A stretch of 64,000 bases of DNA from Maribellus luteus (lineage in GTDB: Bacteria > Bacteroidota > Bacteroidia > Bacteroidales > Prolixibacteraceae): contig NZ_QWGR01000007.1 of NCBI RefSeq assembly GCF_003576475.1, forward strand, positions 130,799 to 194,798. Direction: 5' to 3'. The notes beneath the pieces were generated by a model, which did not search any database, had not been told where the DNA came from, and was given only the letters and a program-made list of their open reading frames with translations. Shown here in pieces: positions 8,244 through 14,869 of the stretch (positions within the stretch are counted from its first letter, which is position 1; every line of letters starts with the position of its first letter). A program made the position numbers and the translations under genes.

Positions 8244-9044
8244 TTACCTCAATAATCCGATTACGGCCAGCAATAAACTGGCTGAGGAAATGATCATGGA
8301 GTAGGCTTGTGCGTTGAGCTGGAAATTTTTGTGCTTATCGGGTTCCACAAAAATGTAATCGTTGGGATGAAGATAAAAGCCTTTTTGAGCCCATGAATTG
8401 GAAGTCGACATATCCAGTATCATCGCTTTTTGCCCGTCGGGTTGGGGCCTGATCACCATTATGTTGGTGATGTTGGCATAGTCGGTATTGCCATTGGCCA
8501 TGGCCAGTGCTTCCAAAATGGTGAAGTTGTTGTTGTAGTTGTAGTAAACTCCGGGACTTTTTACTTCGCCCATTATTGTCACCTTGTAATTCAGAAGCTT
8601 TACTTTCACAATGGCTTCTTTTAGGTATTTATCGGCGTATTGTTGAACAATTTTTTCAATTCTTGAGTTGGGGTGGCCGGAAACGGGTATTGCGCCAATA
8701 ATGGGCAAGGTTAAGTTCCCCAAGTCGTTTACTTCAAATCCGTACAAATAAGCTCCTTGCGGAGTTGTATACTTCTGGTACGAGTTGGAACTCTGCATTT
8801 CCATGTTTGATTCCGGATTGAAAAGAGCGTTTACTTCGGCATTCATTGATTTGATGCTGACATACAGAATGTCTCCCGGTTCAATGATGTATTCGGTGGC
8901 AGTGTCGGCCAGTGCTTTTATCAGCTGGTTGTTGTGCACATCTTTCATGTACATCAGTTCTTTGCTGCTTCGACACGAAAAGAGCGATAATGACAGTGCG
9001 ATTGCAGCAAGAAGAATGATCTTTTTTATTCTTAATGTTCTCAT
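8244..9044 (-). CDS. Wza-like polysaccharide export outer-membrane lipoprotein
   Basis: A 266-residue protein with a lipoprotein signal peptide (LSLSLFSC, acylated Cys about residue 24). It has a Poly_export domain (EPGDILYVSIKSMNAEVN) and an SLBB domain (VTIMGEVKSPGVYYNYNNN), then the DYIFVEP segment and a C-terminal hydrophobic helix (SMIISSASLLLAVIGLL) that would cross the outer membrane. It forms the export channel that docks to Wzc. Shorter than E. coli Wza, as is usual in Bacteroidota. It is directly upstream of the wzc-like gene and on the same strand. Confidence 0.92.
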   Translation of the reverse strand: MRTLRIKKIILLAAIALSLSLFSCRSSKELMYMKDVHNNQLIKALADTATEYIIEPGDILYVSIKSMNAEVNALFNPESNMEMQSSNSYQKYTTPQGAYLYGFEVNDLGNLTLPIIGAIPVSGHPNSRIEKIVQQYADKYLKEAIVKVKLLNYKVTIMGEVKSPGVYYNYNNNFTILEALAMANGNTDYANITNIMVIRPQPDGQKAMILDMSTSNSWAQKGFYLHPNDYIFVEPDKHKNFQLNAQAYSMIISSASLLLAVIGLLR

Positions 9045-9138
9045 CGTGATAAATAATTGGATTTGAATGTATGATTAAAGCTGAAAATTAAGTTGTTGGG
9101 TAAACTTCCGGCGTCCATTATTCCCGGGTTCCCATTTG

Positions 9139-9537
9139 CTATATTTTCCACCATTTTTTTTTTGAATATTTATGAGTACTAAAAGTTTCTTCCGGGTGCA
9201 GTGTCTGGAAAATATCTGTCCATTGTGGCATTCCGCCAAAATTTCGGTCGTCGATGTAAAGATCGGCCAAAATCTTCCGGCCAATGTTTTCGGTTAATTT
9301 TTCTTCCGGGTAATTACGGTTTATGGCATAAAACTCCAGGCCTTTTCCCCGGCAAAGTTCAACTGCATCATCAAGTTCCTTCCCGGTCCGGTAAGTCCAG
9401 AGAATCAACTTGTGGCCCTTTCGTTGAAGCGCTTTCAGCGTATCAAAGGCAAAAGGAAGTTCTTTTCCTATTTGCGGATATTTGTGTTCTACAATGGTGC
9501 CGTCAAAATCCACGGCAATTATCATTGATTTTTTCAC
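9139..9537 (-). CDS. HAD-superfamily hydrolase, small (BT0820-type)
   Basis: A 132-residue protein with the HAD catalytic motif DFDGTIVEH near the N-terminus (nucleophile Asp9 or so, acid/base Asp two residues later), motif II in LILWTYRTGKEL and motif III/IV as LADLYIDDRNFGG. No cap domain is evident. Proteins of this type occur in Bacteroidota polysaccharide loci and are predicted phosphatases; the substrate is unknown. It lies 21 bp downstream of the winged-helix regulator gene, so the two are probably co-transcribed, followed by the Wza-like gene. Confidence 0.8.
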   Translation of the reverse strand: MKKSMIIAVDFDGTIVEHKYPQIGKELPFAFDTLKALQRKGHKLILWTYRTGKELDDAVELCRGKGLEFYAINRNYPEEKLTENIGRKILADLYIDDRNFGGMPQWTDIFQTLHPEETFSTHKYSKKKWWKI

Positions 9538-9557
9538 GATAACAGCTTTTTACTTGT

Positions 9558-10085
9558 TTACTCTTTTGTCCAAATTAAAAAAGAAGAATTGGATTTTAAA
9601 AACGCTTCTTTTTCCTCGGGGAGTATAATTAAATACCGGATCTTTCGATCAACGTATTTTTCGGCTTTTTGTATTAACTCCGAAACATAGGTTTGGTTGA
9701 TCTCTTTTCCTATCAATAAAAGGTCTACTACACTCGAATCGCGTCCCACTGCCAGGTCGCCAATGAGGTAGGTTTCTTTCAGGTCGCCAATTTTAGAGGT
9801 AATATGCTCAATAATCTGGTCGATGCCAATTGTCTTTCTTAAAATGTTGTGAATATCAGCAAACAGCGGATGACGCGTATTGGCCTGGAAAAATTTTTTG
9901 TTCCCCAAAAGTTCAGATGTCAGTAATCCAGCTGATTCCAAACGATTTAATTCAATTCGAATGGCGTTGGTCGACTCACCAAACTCTGATTCCAGGTTGC
10001 GCAGGTAACTTTTGGTATCCTTGTTTAGAAAGAATTTTAACAAAAGCTTTATGCGTGTTTTGCTGGTAATAATTGTTTGAAGCAT
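9558..10085 (-). CDS. Winged-helix regulator fused to a degenerate nucleotidyltransferase domain
   Basis: A 175-residue protein. Residues 1-75 form a winged helix-turn-helix of the ArsR/MarR kind (LRNLESEFGESTNAIRIELN recognition region, wing at LGNKKFF). Residues 100-170 look like a nucleotidyltransferase fold: G109-x4-G114 then S117/S118 and Asp121 in VVDLLLIG. In active MNT-type enzymes the first metal ligand would be Asp at the position of Val119, and Ser follows the first Gly where here there is Asp110, so catalysis seems lost. It is a common first gene in Bacteroidota surface-polysaccharide clusters and is likely a regulator of this one. A promoter (10206-10237) and a terminator separate it from the barrel gene upstream. 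Confidence 0.75.
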   Translation of the reverse strand: MLQTIITSKTRIKLLLKFFLNKDTKSYLRNLESEFGESTNAIRIELNRLESAGLLTSELLGNKKFFQANTRHPLFADIHNILRKTIGIDQIIEHITSKIGDLKETYLIGDLAVGRDSSVVDLLLIGKEINQTYVSELIQKAEKYVDRKIRYLIILPEEKEAFLKSNSSFLIWTKE

Positions 10086-10205
10086 GTTGTTGTAATGAGG
10101 TAAGAAAATGGTGTTTCTGTGCTTGGCTGGAGTGACGTTGCTTCTTACAGCTTCGCCTCCTCAGTTACATTAAAATGCATGAGTGGACGTTAGTTTTTTG
10201 AGTAG

Positions 10206-10237
10206 CAAAAATACTCATTCTTGTTTTCGACCGACAA
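10206..10237 (-). promoter_or_regulatory. Bacteroidota-type promoter for the winged-helix regulator gene
   Basis: On the minus strand TATTTTTG (10206-10213) fits the -7 consensus TAnnTTTG, with a TTG (10235-10237) 21 bp upstream as a partial -33 element. It would give a leader of about 115 nt before the start codon at 10085. Overlapping it is a 6-bp inverted repeat (TGAGTA/TACTCA), a possible operator. Confidence 0.5.
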
Positions 10238-10278
10238 TAATACGTAATAAAACGGGCAGTAGTATTTAGCTTTGAAGA

Positions 10279-10322
10279 AAAACCTTAAAATCGGAATTTG
10301 TGAATCAGATTTTAAGGTTTTT
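10279..10322 (-). terminator. Bidirectional terminator after the barrel-protein gene
   Basis: AACCTTAAAATC (10281-10292) pairs perfectly with GATTTTAAGGTT (10308-10319) and is flanked by T-runs in either direction. It would end transcripts of the minus-strand gene 10351-11148 and so splits the locus into at least two transcripts. Confidence 0.75.
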
Positions 10323-10350
10323 GCTGATGCGGACTTGGAAAAAGGATCAA

Positions 10351-11148
10351 TCAACGTGAAAATGGCAGGGGATCTGCACTGCTTCCTTTTCCGTGTCGGC
10401 GGCTTTTTCCGCTGCCGTTTGTTTGAAAGTAGAATCCGAGTTTGAATTCGGTATAAATTCCTCTGAGATCGGCGCGCGTACCATCGTTGTAATAGTTGTA
10501 TACACCGTCCAGAAAATCGTAATTGGTATAGTTGCAGCTGAGTGTTGTATTGATAAAGAAGTTGGGGGAGAGGTAGCTTTTTACCCCTGCAGAAAGAAAA
10601 AACAGCATGGACGATGTTGAGAAGTTGGTAAAATCTCCTGTGCCTTTTCCAAAGATGGACCCCAATTCCGGGTCCTGGTATTTTAATTCAACACCGTATT
10701 GGAGGTATCCGATGCCGGCACGAAGAAAAGGTTCGGGAGTAAAGAGAGCATTGATGTTTTCAAACGACCGGAAATAATAGCCTACGAAAAATTTTTGCCC
10801 CATTAGCCGGTTGGTGTATTCTACCGGATCGTCGATCGGGTCTTTCATTTTGTAGTGAAATCCTTCGGCAGTAAAATCAGGATTGTCGTTTTCTCCCCGA
10901 AGATTGGTAAGAAAGATGTTTGTCCCAATTTCCCAGTGGTTCAGTAGCAGTTTTGAAATTTCCAGATCAATGGCAAGTCCCGGTTTGTGGTCAAATTCGG
11001 TGAGGTGCTCTTTGAAATCGGGGGTGATCTCCGTAATCATTTTGGAAGCCCCAACTTTGGTTCCGATTACAATTCCTGAAGTTGGATTTTGAGCAAAAGC
11101 AATTGAATAAGTCAGTAGAAGAAAAGTGACAATGTTTATTTTTTTCAC
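10351..11148 (-). CDS. Secreted outer-membrane beta-barrel protein, function unknown
   Basis: A 265-residue protein with a signal peptide (KKINIVTFLLLTYSIAFAQ, cleavage after AFA-Q). The rest has alternating hydrophobic strands and aromatic girdle residues (GYYFRSFENINALF, LRAGIGYLQYGVEL, FFLSAGVKSYLSPNFF) and a C-terminal strand FKLGFYFQTN, consistent with an 8-10-stranded barrel of the OmpW/porin-family kind. A basic tail SGKSRRHGKG follows. No function is recognised. It is the second gene after the UpxY-like antiterminator and ends at a strong terminator. Confidence 0.7.
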   Translation of the reverse strand: MKKINIVTFLLLTYSIAFAQNPTSGIVIGTKVGASKMITEITPDFKEHLTEFDHKPGLAIDLEISKLLLNHWEIGTNIFLTNLRGENDNPDFTAEGFHYKMKDPIDDPVEYTNRLMGQKFFVGYYFRSFENINALFTPEPFLRAGIGYLQYGVELKYQDPELGSIFGKGTGDFTNFSTSSMLFFLSAGVKSYLSPNFFINTTLSCNYTNYDFLDGVYNYYNDGTRADLRGIYTEFKLGFYFQTNGSGKSRRHGKGSSADPLPFSR

Positions 11149-11287
11149 CTGGTTCGGATTTTACATTTTAACATTCAACAAAACAAAATATTTATTTGTG
11201 TTATTGTCTTGTTTTAGTGGATTGATAGTTCGGAGGTAAGGTAAATTTATCGTTTGTTGTTTTTACACTCGCCGGAATAAGCTCTTT

Positions 11288-11812
11288 TTAGTTTTCGGGG
11301 ATTGCACTCAGGTATTCTGACGGAACTTCAACCGTAAAACTTTGTTCGATCTGCTCGATTTGAAGTAAAAACCTGTGCTTACCCCTGATGTCGGCCAGTT
11401 CGCCTCGTAAGCCCACCAACGGTCCCTGGATGATTTCCACTTTTTTGCCGGGGCTAAACGTTTCGTGGTTAATTTCTACTTCAAATTCGTTTTGCTCCAA
11501 CATCTTTTTCAGTGCCGCAATTTGTTCTTTCCTGATTTCTGCAGCTGATCCTTCGAACGTAATGTAGCAAACAACATTGTTGGTTCGCAGTACGCGGTCG
11601 TAATCGTGCCGGGTGATATTAACAAAACAATAGCCTGACATGAGCGGGAGTTCCACCCATTTTTTGCGGTCTTTCCATTGCCTGAGTTTGCGTTGCAGCG
11701 GCAGAAAGCTTTCGATGCCCTGCCGGAGAAGATCGTCGTGTGCTTTTTTCTCGGCACGCGAACGGGTGTAAATGGCGTACCATCTTTTTATTTCGGGATC
11801 CTTCTGTATCAT
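11288..11812 (-). CDS. UpxY-type NusG-like transcription antiterminator
   Basis: A 174-residue NusG paralogue. The NGN domain begins KRWYAIYTRSRAEKKAHDDL and continues through FLPLQRKLRQWKDRKK and LMSGYCFVNI; a C-terminal KOW motif follows (FSPGKKVEIIQGPLVGLRGEL). Specialised NusG paralogues of this kind are the first genes of Bacteroidota capsule operons and prevent premature termination within their own long operon. Its position as the most upstream gene of the minus-strand polysaccharide block fits this role. Note that the barrel gene after it is followed by a strong terminator, exactly the situation an antiterminator would override. Confidence 0.9.
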   Translation of the reverse strand: MIQKDPEIKRWYAIYTRSRAEKKAHDDLLRQGIESFLPLQRKLRQWKDRKKWVELPLMSGYCFVNITRHDYDRVLRTNNVVCYITFEGSAAEIRKEQIAALKKMLEQNEFEVEINHETFSPGKKVEIIQGPLVGLRGELADIRGKHRFLLQIEQIEQSFTVEVPSEYLSAIPEN

Positions 11813-11948
11813 ATTTTTGTGCCTTCGTAAGAGCGTGCAAGTAAGTTAAATCTGATTGCTTTTTCAAATAAGAATACGGAAAAACTTCAATGGCAGGTAG
11901 TGAAAAAAGCCTGAAGGATCGAAAATGCAAAGCGGCCGGGGAGTAACG

Positions 11949-11980
11949 AAAAATGCCCTGCAAAAGCAAGGCATTTTTTT
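11949..11980. terminator. Bidirectional terminator downstream of the peroxiredoxin gene
   Basis: ATGCCcTGC and GCAaGGCAT (11953-11974) form a stem with an AAAA loop and one internal mismatch, flanked by an A-run and a T-run, so it works on both strands. It separates the peroxiredoxin gene from the antiterminator gene downstream on the same strand. Confidence 0.8.
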
Positions 11981-11989
11981 GTATCGTAA

Positions 11990-12643
11990 TTAAACGTCGA
12001 GATCTTTTCTGGCAAGGTAAAAGTCAACCATTTCGTAGTCGCTCTTTTCGCGCTCTTCCATTTCTGCCACTGTTTTTGGTGGCGGAACAATCACTTTTTC
12101 GCCCGGTGTCCAGTTTAGCGGAAGTGCCACGCTGTATTTGTCGGAAACCTGAAGTGCTTTCAACACCCTAAGGATTTCATCCATGTTACGGCCCACATTC
12201 AGCGGGTAGTACATAATCAGGCGAATTTTGCCTTTAGGATCGATAAAGAATACGGCGCGTACGGCAGCTGTTTCACTTTCGTTGGGTTGCAGCATGCCAT
12301 ACAACTGAGATACTTTCATGTCGATGTCGGCAATAATGGGGAAGTCGAAAAGAACGCCGGTGTTCTTCTTAACATTATTAACCCACGCCACGTGTGCATG
12401 AATACTGTCGATACTTAAACCGATGAGTTTACAATTCAATGCTCTGAATTCGTCTCCACGAACCGCAAAACCACTCATTTCGGTGGTGCAAACCGGGGTG
12501 AAATCTGCCGGGTGTGAAAAAAGGATGGTCCAGCTGTCTTTAATGTATTCCGAAAATTGAATGGGACCATAGGTGGTATTGGCTTTAAAATCGGGAGCCA
12601 TGTCGCCAATTCTTGGCATTGAGCTTACGTTTTGTTCTTCCAT
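11990..12643 (-). CDS. 1-Cys (Prx6-type) peroxiredoxin
   Basis: A 217-residue cytoplasmic thiol peroxidase that reduces H2O2 and organic peroxides. The peroxidatic motif FSHPADFTPVCTTE (Cys around residue 52) is intact and the long C-terminal domain (VALPLNWTPGEKVIVPP) is that of the Prx6 group rather than the AhpC 2-Cys group. It stands alone, with a promoter at 12677-12684 and a terminator after the gene. The physiological reductant is unknown; no AhpF-like gene lies nearby. Confidence 0.92.
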   Translation of the reverse strand: MEEQNVSSMPRIGDMAPDFKANTTYGPIQFSEYIKDSWTILFSHPADFTPVCTTEMSGFAVRGDEFRALNCKLIGLSIDSIHAHVAWVNNVKKNTGVLFDFPIIADIDMKVSQLYGMLQPNESETAAVRAVFFIDPKGKIRLIMYYPLNVGRNMDEILRVLKALQVSDKYSVALPLNWTPGEKVIVPPPKTVAEMEEREKSDYEMVDFYLARKDLDV

Positions 12644-12676
12644 GATTTTTTAAATTTTTATTTTAAGTGTACCAAA

Positions 12677-12684
12677 CAAATTTA
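12677..12684 (-). promoter_or_regulatory. Promoter -7 element of the peroxiredoxin gene
   Basis: TAAATTTG on the minus strand fits TAnnTTTG, 34 bp upstream of the start codon. No clear TTTG is found at the -33 position, so the element is a partial match. Confidence 0.4.
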
Positions 12685-13027
12685 CAATATTAAAAGAACA
12701 TTCGCTTGATAAAGGTTGTGTCTATTTCATTGTAATTCTTGATGTTTCTTTGGAAAAATCTATTGTTTTGTGCAGAATTGAACAAAAGGCCGATGTGGTA
12801 AAAGGAAGGATGTTTGGAATTTGTGAGAAGGAGGTATTTATAAAATGATTACTTTCGCCTGTTATTCAGTAAAATATGATTTCCGGATATGATCTTTAGT
12901 TGAAAATAATTGTTGAAAAGTCAACCTTGAATACGGGTTTTTGTGTGAATTTTTAGATTCGCACCGACCAGGGGGACAATAATCAACATTTTTTTGTTAA
13001 TTGTTTTTACAAAAATTGGTGTAACTA

Positions 13028-13059
13028 TTTGATTGTTTTCCAAAAAAGTATTTTCTTTG
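13028..13059 (+). promoter_or_regulatory. Promoter of the rpmB-rpmG operon
   Basis: TTTG at 13028-13031 is followed after 20 bp by TTTCTTTG (13052-13059), which fits the Bacteroidota consensus TTTG-N19-21-TAnnTTTG with one mismatch. The leader to the rpmB ATG would be about 45 nt. Confidence 0.55.
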
Positions 13060-13111
13060 CACTCCGTTTTGAGTAACGTGTTAGTTTTGATCATCAAGAA
13101 ATTAAAATAAA

Positions 13112-13354
13112 ATGTCACGAGTTTGTCAAATAACAGGGAAGAGAGCAATGGTGGGAAACAATGTTTCGCACTCTAAAAGAAGAACAAAAAGACGCTTCGA
13201 CGTTAACCTGTTCAAAAAGAAGTATTATTTGCCTGACGAAGATCGTTGGGTACAACTTACTGTTTCTGCTGCCGGCATGCGCACCATTAATAAAAAGGGT
13301 TTGAAGACCGCTTTGGCCGAAGCACAGGGAAAAGGTTTTATCGATAACATTTAA
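13112..13354 (+). CDS. rpmB: 50S ribosomal protein L28
   Basis: An 80-residue basic protein of usual length with the L28 start [20 protein letters not shown] and the RRTKRRF rRNA-binding stretch. Only one cysteine is present, so it is the zinc-free form. It is first in the operon rpmB-rpmG-DUF4295 gene, 11 bp before rpmG. Confidence 0.97.
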   Translation: MSRVCQITGKRAMVGNNVSHSKRRTKRRFDVNLFKKKYYLPDEDRWVQLTVSAAGMRTINKKGLKTALAEAQGKGFIDNI

Positions 13355-13365
13355 AGATCTGAGCG

Positions 13366-13554
13366 ATGGCAAAAAAAAGTAAAGGCAACAGGATCCAGGT
13401 AATCCTGGAATGTACAGAGCACAAAGACAGTGGTATGCCAGGAACATCAAGGTATATTACTACTAAAAACAGAAAAAATACTCCGGATCGTATGGAAATG
13501 AAAAAATACAATCCGATTCTGAAAAAAGTAACGGTTCACAAAGAAATTAAATAA
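13366..13554 (+). CDS. rpmG: 50S ribosomal protein L33
   Basis: A 62-residue ribosomal protein with the L33 pattern [29 protein letters not shown] and [14 protein letters not shown]. The zinc-ribbon cysteine pairs are missing (a single Cys in ECTEH), so this is the zinc-independent type. It lies between rpmB and the DUF4295 gene with very short gaps, the standard Bacteroidota order. Confidence 0.97.
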   Translation: MAKKSKGNRIQVILECTEHKDSGMPGTSRYITTKNRKNTPDRMEMKKYNPILKKVTVHKEIK

Positions 13555-13562
13555 GTTGAAAC

Positions 13563-13715
13563 ATGGCAAAGAAAGCAGTTGCAACATTACAGAAAGGTGC
13601 CGGTAAAGGCTATTCAAAAGTGATTAAAATGGTAAAATCGGAAAAAACCGGTGCCTACACTTTTAAGGAAGAAATTGTTCCGAACGACGACGTTAAAACT
13701 TATTTTAAAAAATAA
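13563..13715 (+). CDS. DUF4295 small protein of the rpmB-rpmG operon
   Basis: A 50-residue very basic protein starting MAKKAVATLQKGAGKGYSKV and ending NDDVKTYFKK. It starts 8 bp after the rpmG stop codon. It belongs to the conserved family DUF4295, found in Bacteroidota directly after rpmG. Its constant association and composition suggest a ribosome-associated protein; no function is established. Too short for many gene callers but well supported by spacing and conservation. Confidence 0.92.
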   Translation: MAKKAVATLQKGAGKGYSKVIKMVKSEKTGAYTFKEEIVPNDDVKTYFKK

Positions 13716-13736
13716 GAAAATATACTGTATAACAGG

Positions 13737-13771
13737 AAAGCTTTCATATTTATGAAAGCTTTTTTTGTGCA
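13737..13771 (+). terminator. Terminator after the rpmB-rpmG-DUF4295 operon
   Basis: AAAGCTTTCATA pairs with TATGAAAGCTTT across a short TTT loop, followed by a seven-T run. It separates the ribosomal operon from ftsY. Confidence 0.85.
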
Positions 13772-13903
13772 TTGTTAGTGCTTGTAAAAACAGGAATTTA
13801 CGAGCCTGTTGTTTTCCCTGTTAAGAATTTGAGGCGAGCTTCGTCAGAACCGGGAACAATCAAAATAATTGTATTACTTTAGCCTGCAAATCAAATTAAA
13901 AAA

Positions 13904-14854
13904 ATGGGCTTATTTGGCATTTTTAGCAGAGAGAAGAAGGAGAGTCTGGATGAAGGACTTTCTAAAACCAAAGAAAGCGTATTCAAAAAATTAAGTCGAG
14001 CCGTTGTTGGTAAATCAAGGGTTGACGACGAAGTGCTGGATAATCTGGAAGAAGTGTTGATTACTTCGGATGTGGGTGTTGATACCACGCTTAAAATTAT
14101 CGGTCGTATTGAAGAACGTGTTTCGCGTGATAAATATATGGGTATTGGCGAGTTAAACGGCATTTTGAAAGAAGAGATTGCCGCCTTGTTGGAGGAAAAC
14201 AATTCGGCAGATATTACCGACTTCGATCTTCCCAAATCTGATACACCCTACGTAATTATGGTGGTTGGTGTTAACGGAGTAGGCAAAACCACTACCATTG
14301 GCAAACTGGCCTATAATTTCAAGCAAGCCGGTAAATCGGTTGTATTGGGTGCGGCTGATACATTCAGGGCTGCCGCCATCGACCAGCTTGAAATTTGGGC
14401 GCAACGAGTAGATGTACCCATTGTGAAGCAAAAAATGGGATCCGATCCTGCCTCCGTGGCATACGATACTTTATCGTCGGCTGTGGCGAGTAACGCCGAT
14501 GTGGTGATTATTGATACCGCCGGACGTTTGCACAACAAAATTGGCTTGATGAACGAGCTGTCGAAGATCAAAAAAGTGATGCAAAAAATTGTTCCGGATG
14601 CCCCGCAGGAGGTATTGCTTGTATTGGACGGTTCAACAGGGCAAAATGCTTTTGAGCAGGCCAAGCAATTTACAAAAGCAACAGAGGTGAGTGCGCTGGC
14701 ACTTACAAAACTCGATGGAACAGCCAAAGGGGGAGTGGTGATCGGTATTTCCGATCAATTTAAAATTCCTGTAAAATACATTGGGATTGGTGAAAAACTA
14801 GAGCATCTGCAAATCTTCCGTCGCCGGGAATTTGTTGATTCGCTTTTTTCGTAA
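13904..14854 (+). CDS. ftsY: Signal recognition particle receptor FtsY
   Basis: A 316-residue SRP GTPase that receives ribosome-SRP complexes at the inner membrane and transfers them to SecYEG. An N-terminal helical N domain (about 20-100) precedes the G domain: G1 GVNGVGKTTT near 122, the I-box segment DTFRAAAIDQLEIW, G3 DTAGRLHNK near 204, G4 TKLDGTAKGG and G5 GIGEKLEHL. The acidic A domain of E. coli FtsY is almost absent, as usual in Bacteroidota. Its position after rpmB-rpmG-DUF4295 is conserved in the phylum; the rimO gene that often follows is not here. Confidence 0.97.
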   Translation: MGLFGIFSREKKESLDEGLSKTKESVFKKLSRAVVGKSRVDDEVLDNLEEVLITSDVGVDTTLKIIGRIEERVSRDKYMGIGELNGILKEEIAALLEENNSADITDFDLPKSDTPYVIMVVGVNGVGKTTTIGKLAYNFKQAGKSVVLGAADTFRAAAIDQLEIWAQRVDVPIVKQKMGSDPASVAYDTLSSAVASNADVVIIDTAGRLHNKIGLMNELSKIKKVMQKIVPDAPQEVLLVLDGSTGQNAFEQAKQFTKATEVSALALTKLDGTAKGGVVIGISDQFKIPVKYIGIGEKLEHLQIFRRREFVDSLFS

Positions 14855-14869
14855 GATCCTACGTCCAAT

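Larger units (their letters stand above)
12644..13111. other. Intergenic region between peroxiredoxin and rpmB
   Basis: This 468-bp divergent region holds the peroxiredoxin promoter at its left end and the rpmB promoter at its right end. The middle (12730-13000) is AT-rich and shows no convincing open frame, hairpin or repeat of the heptad family. Confidence 0.6.

Noticed and set aside
10281-10319. Riboswitch in the leader of the winged-helix regulator gene
   Set aside because: The structure is a simple perfect stem with T-runs, best explained as a terminator of the gene upstream.
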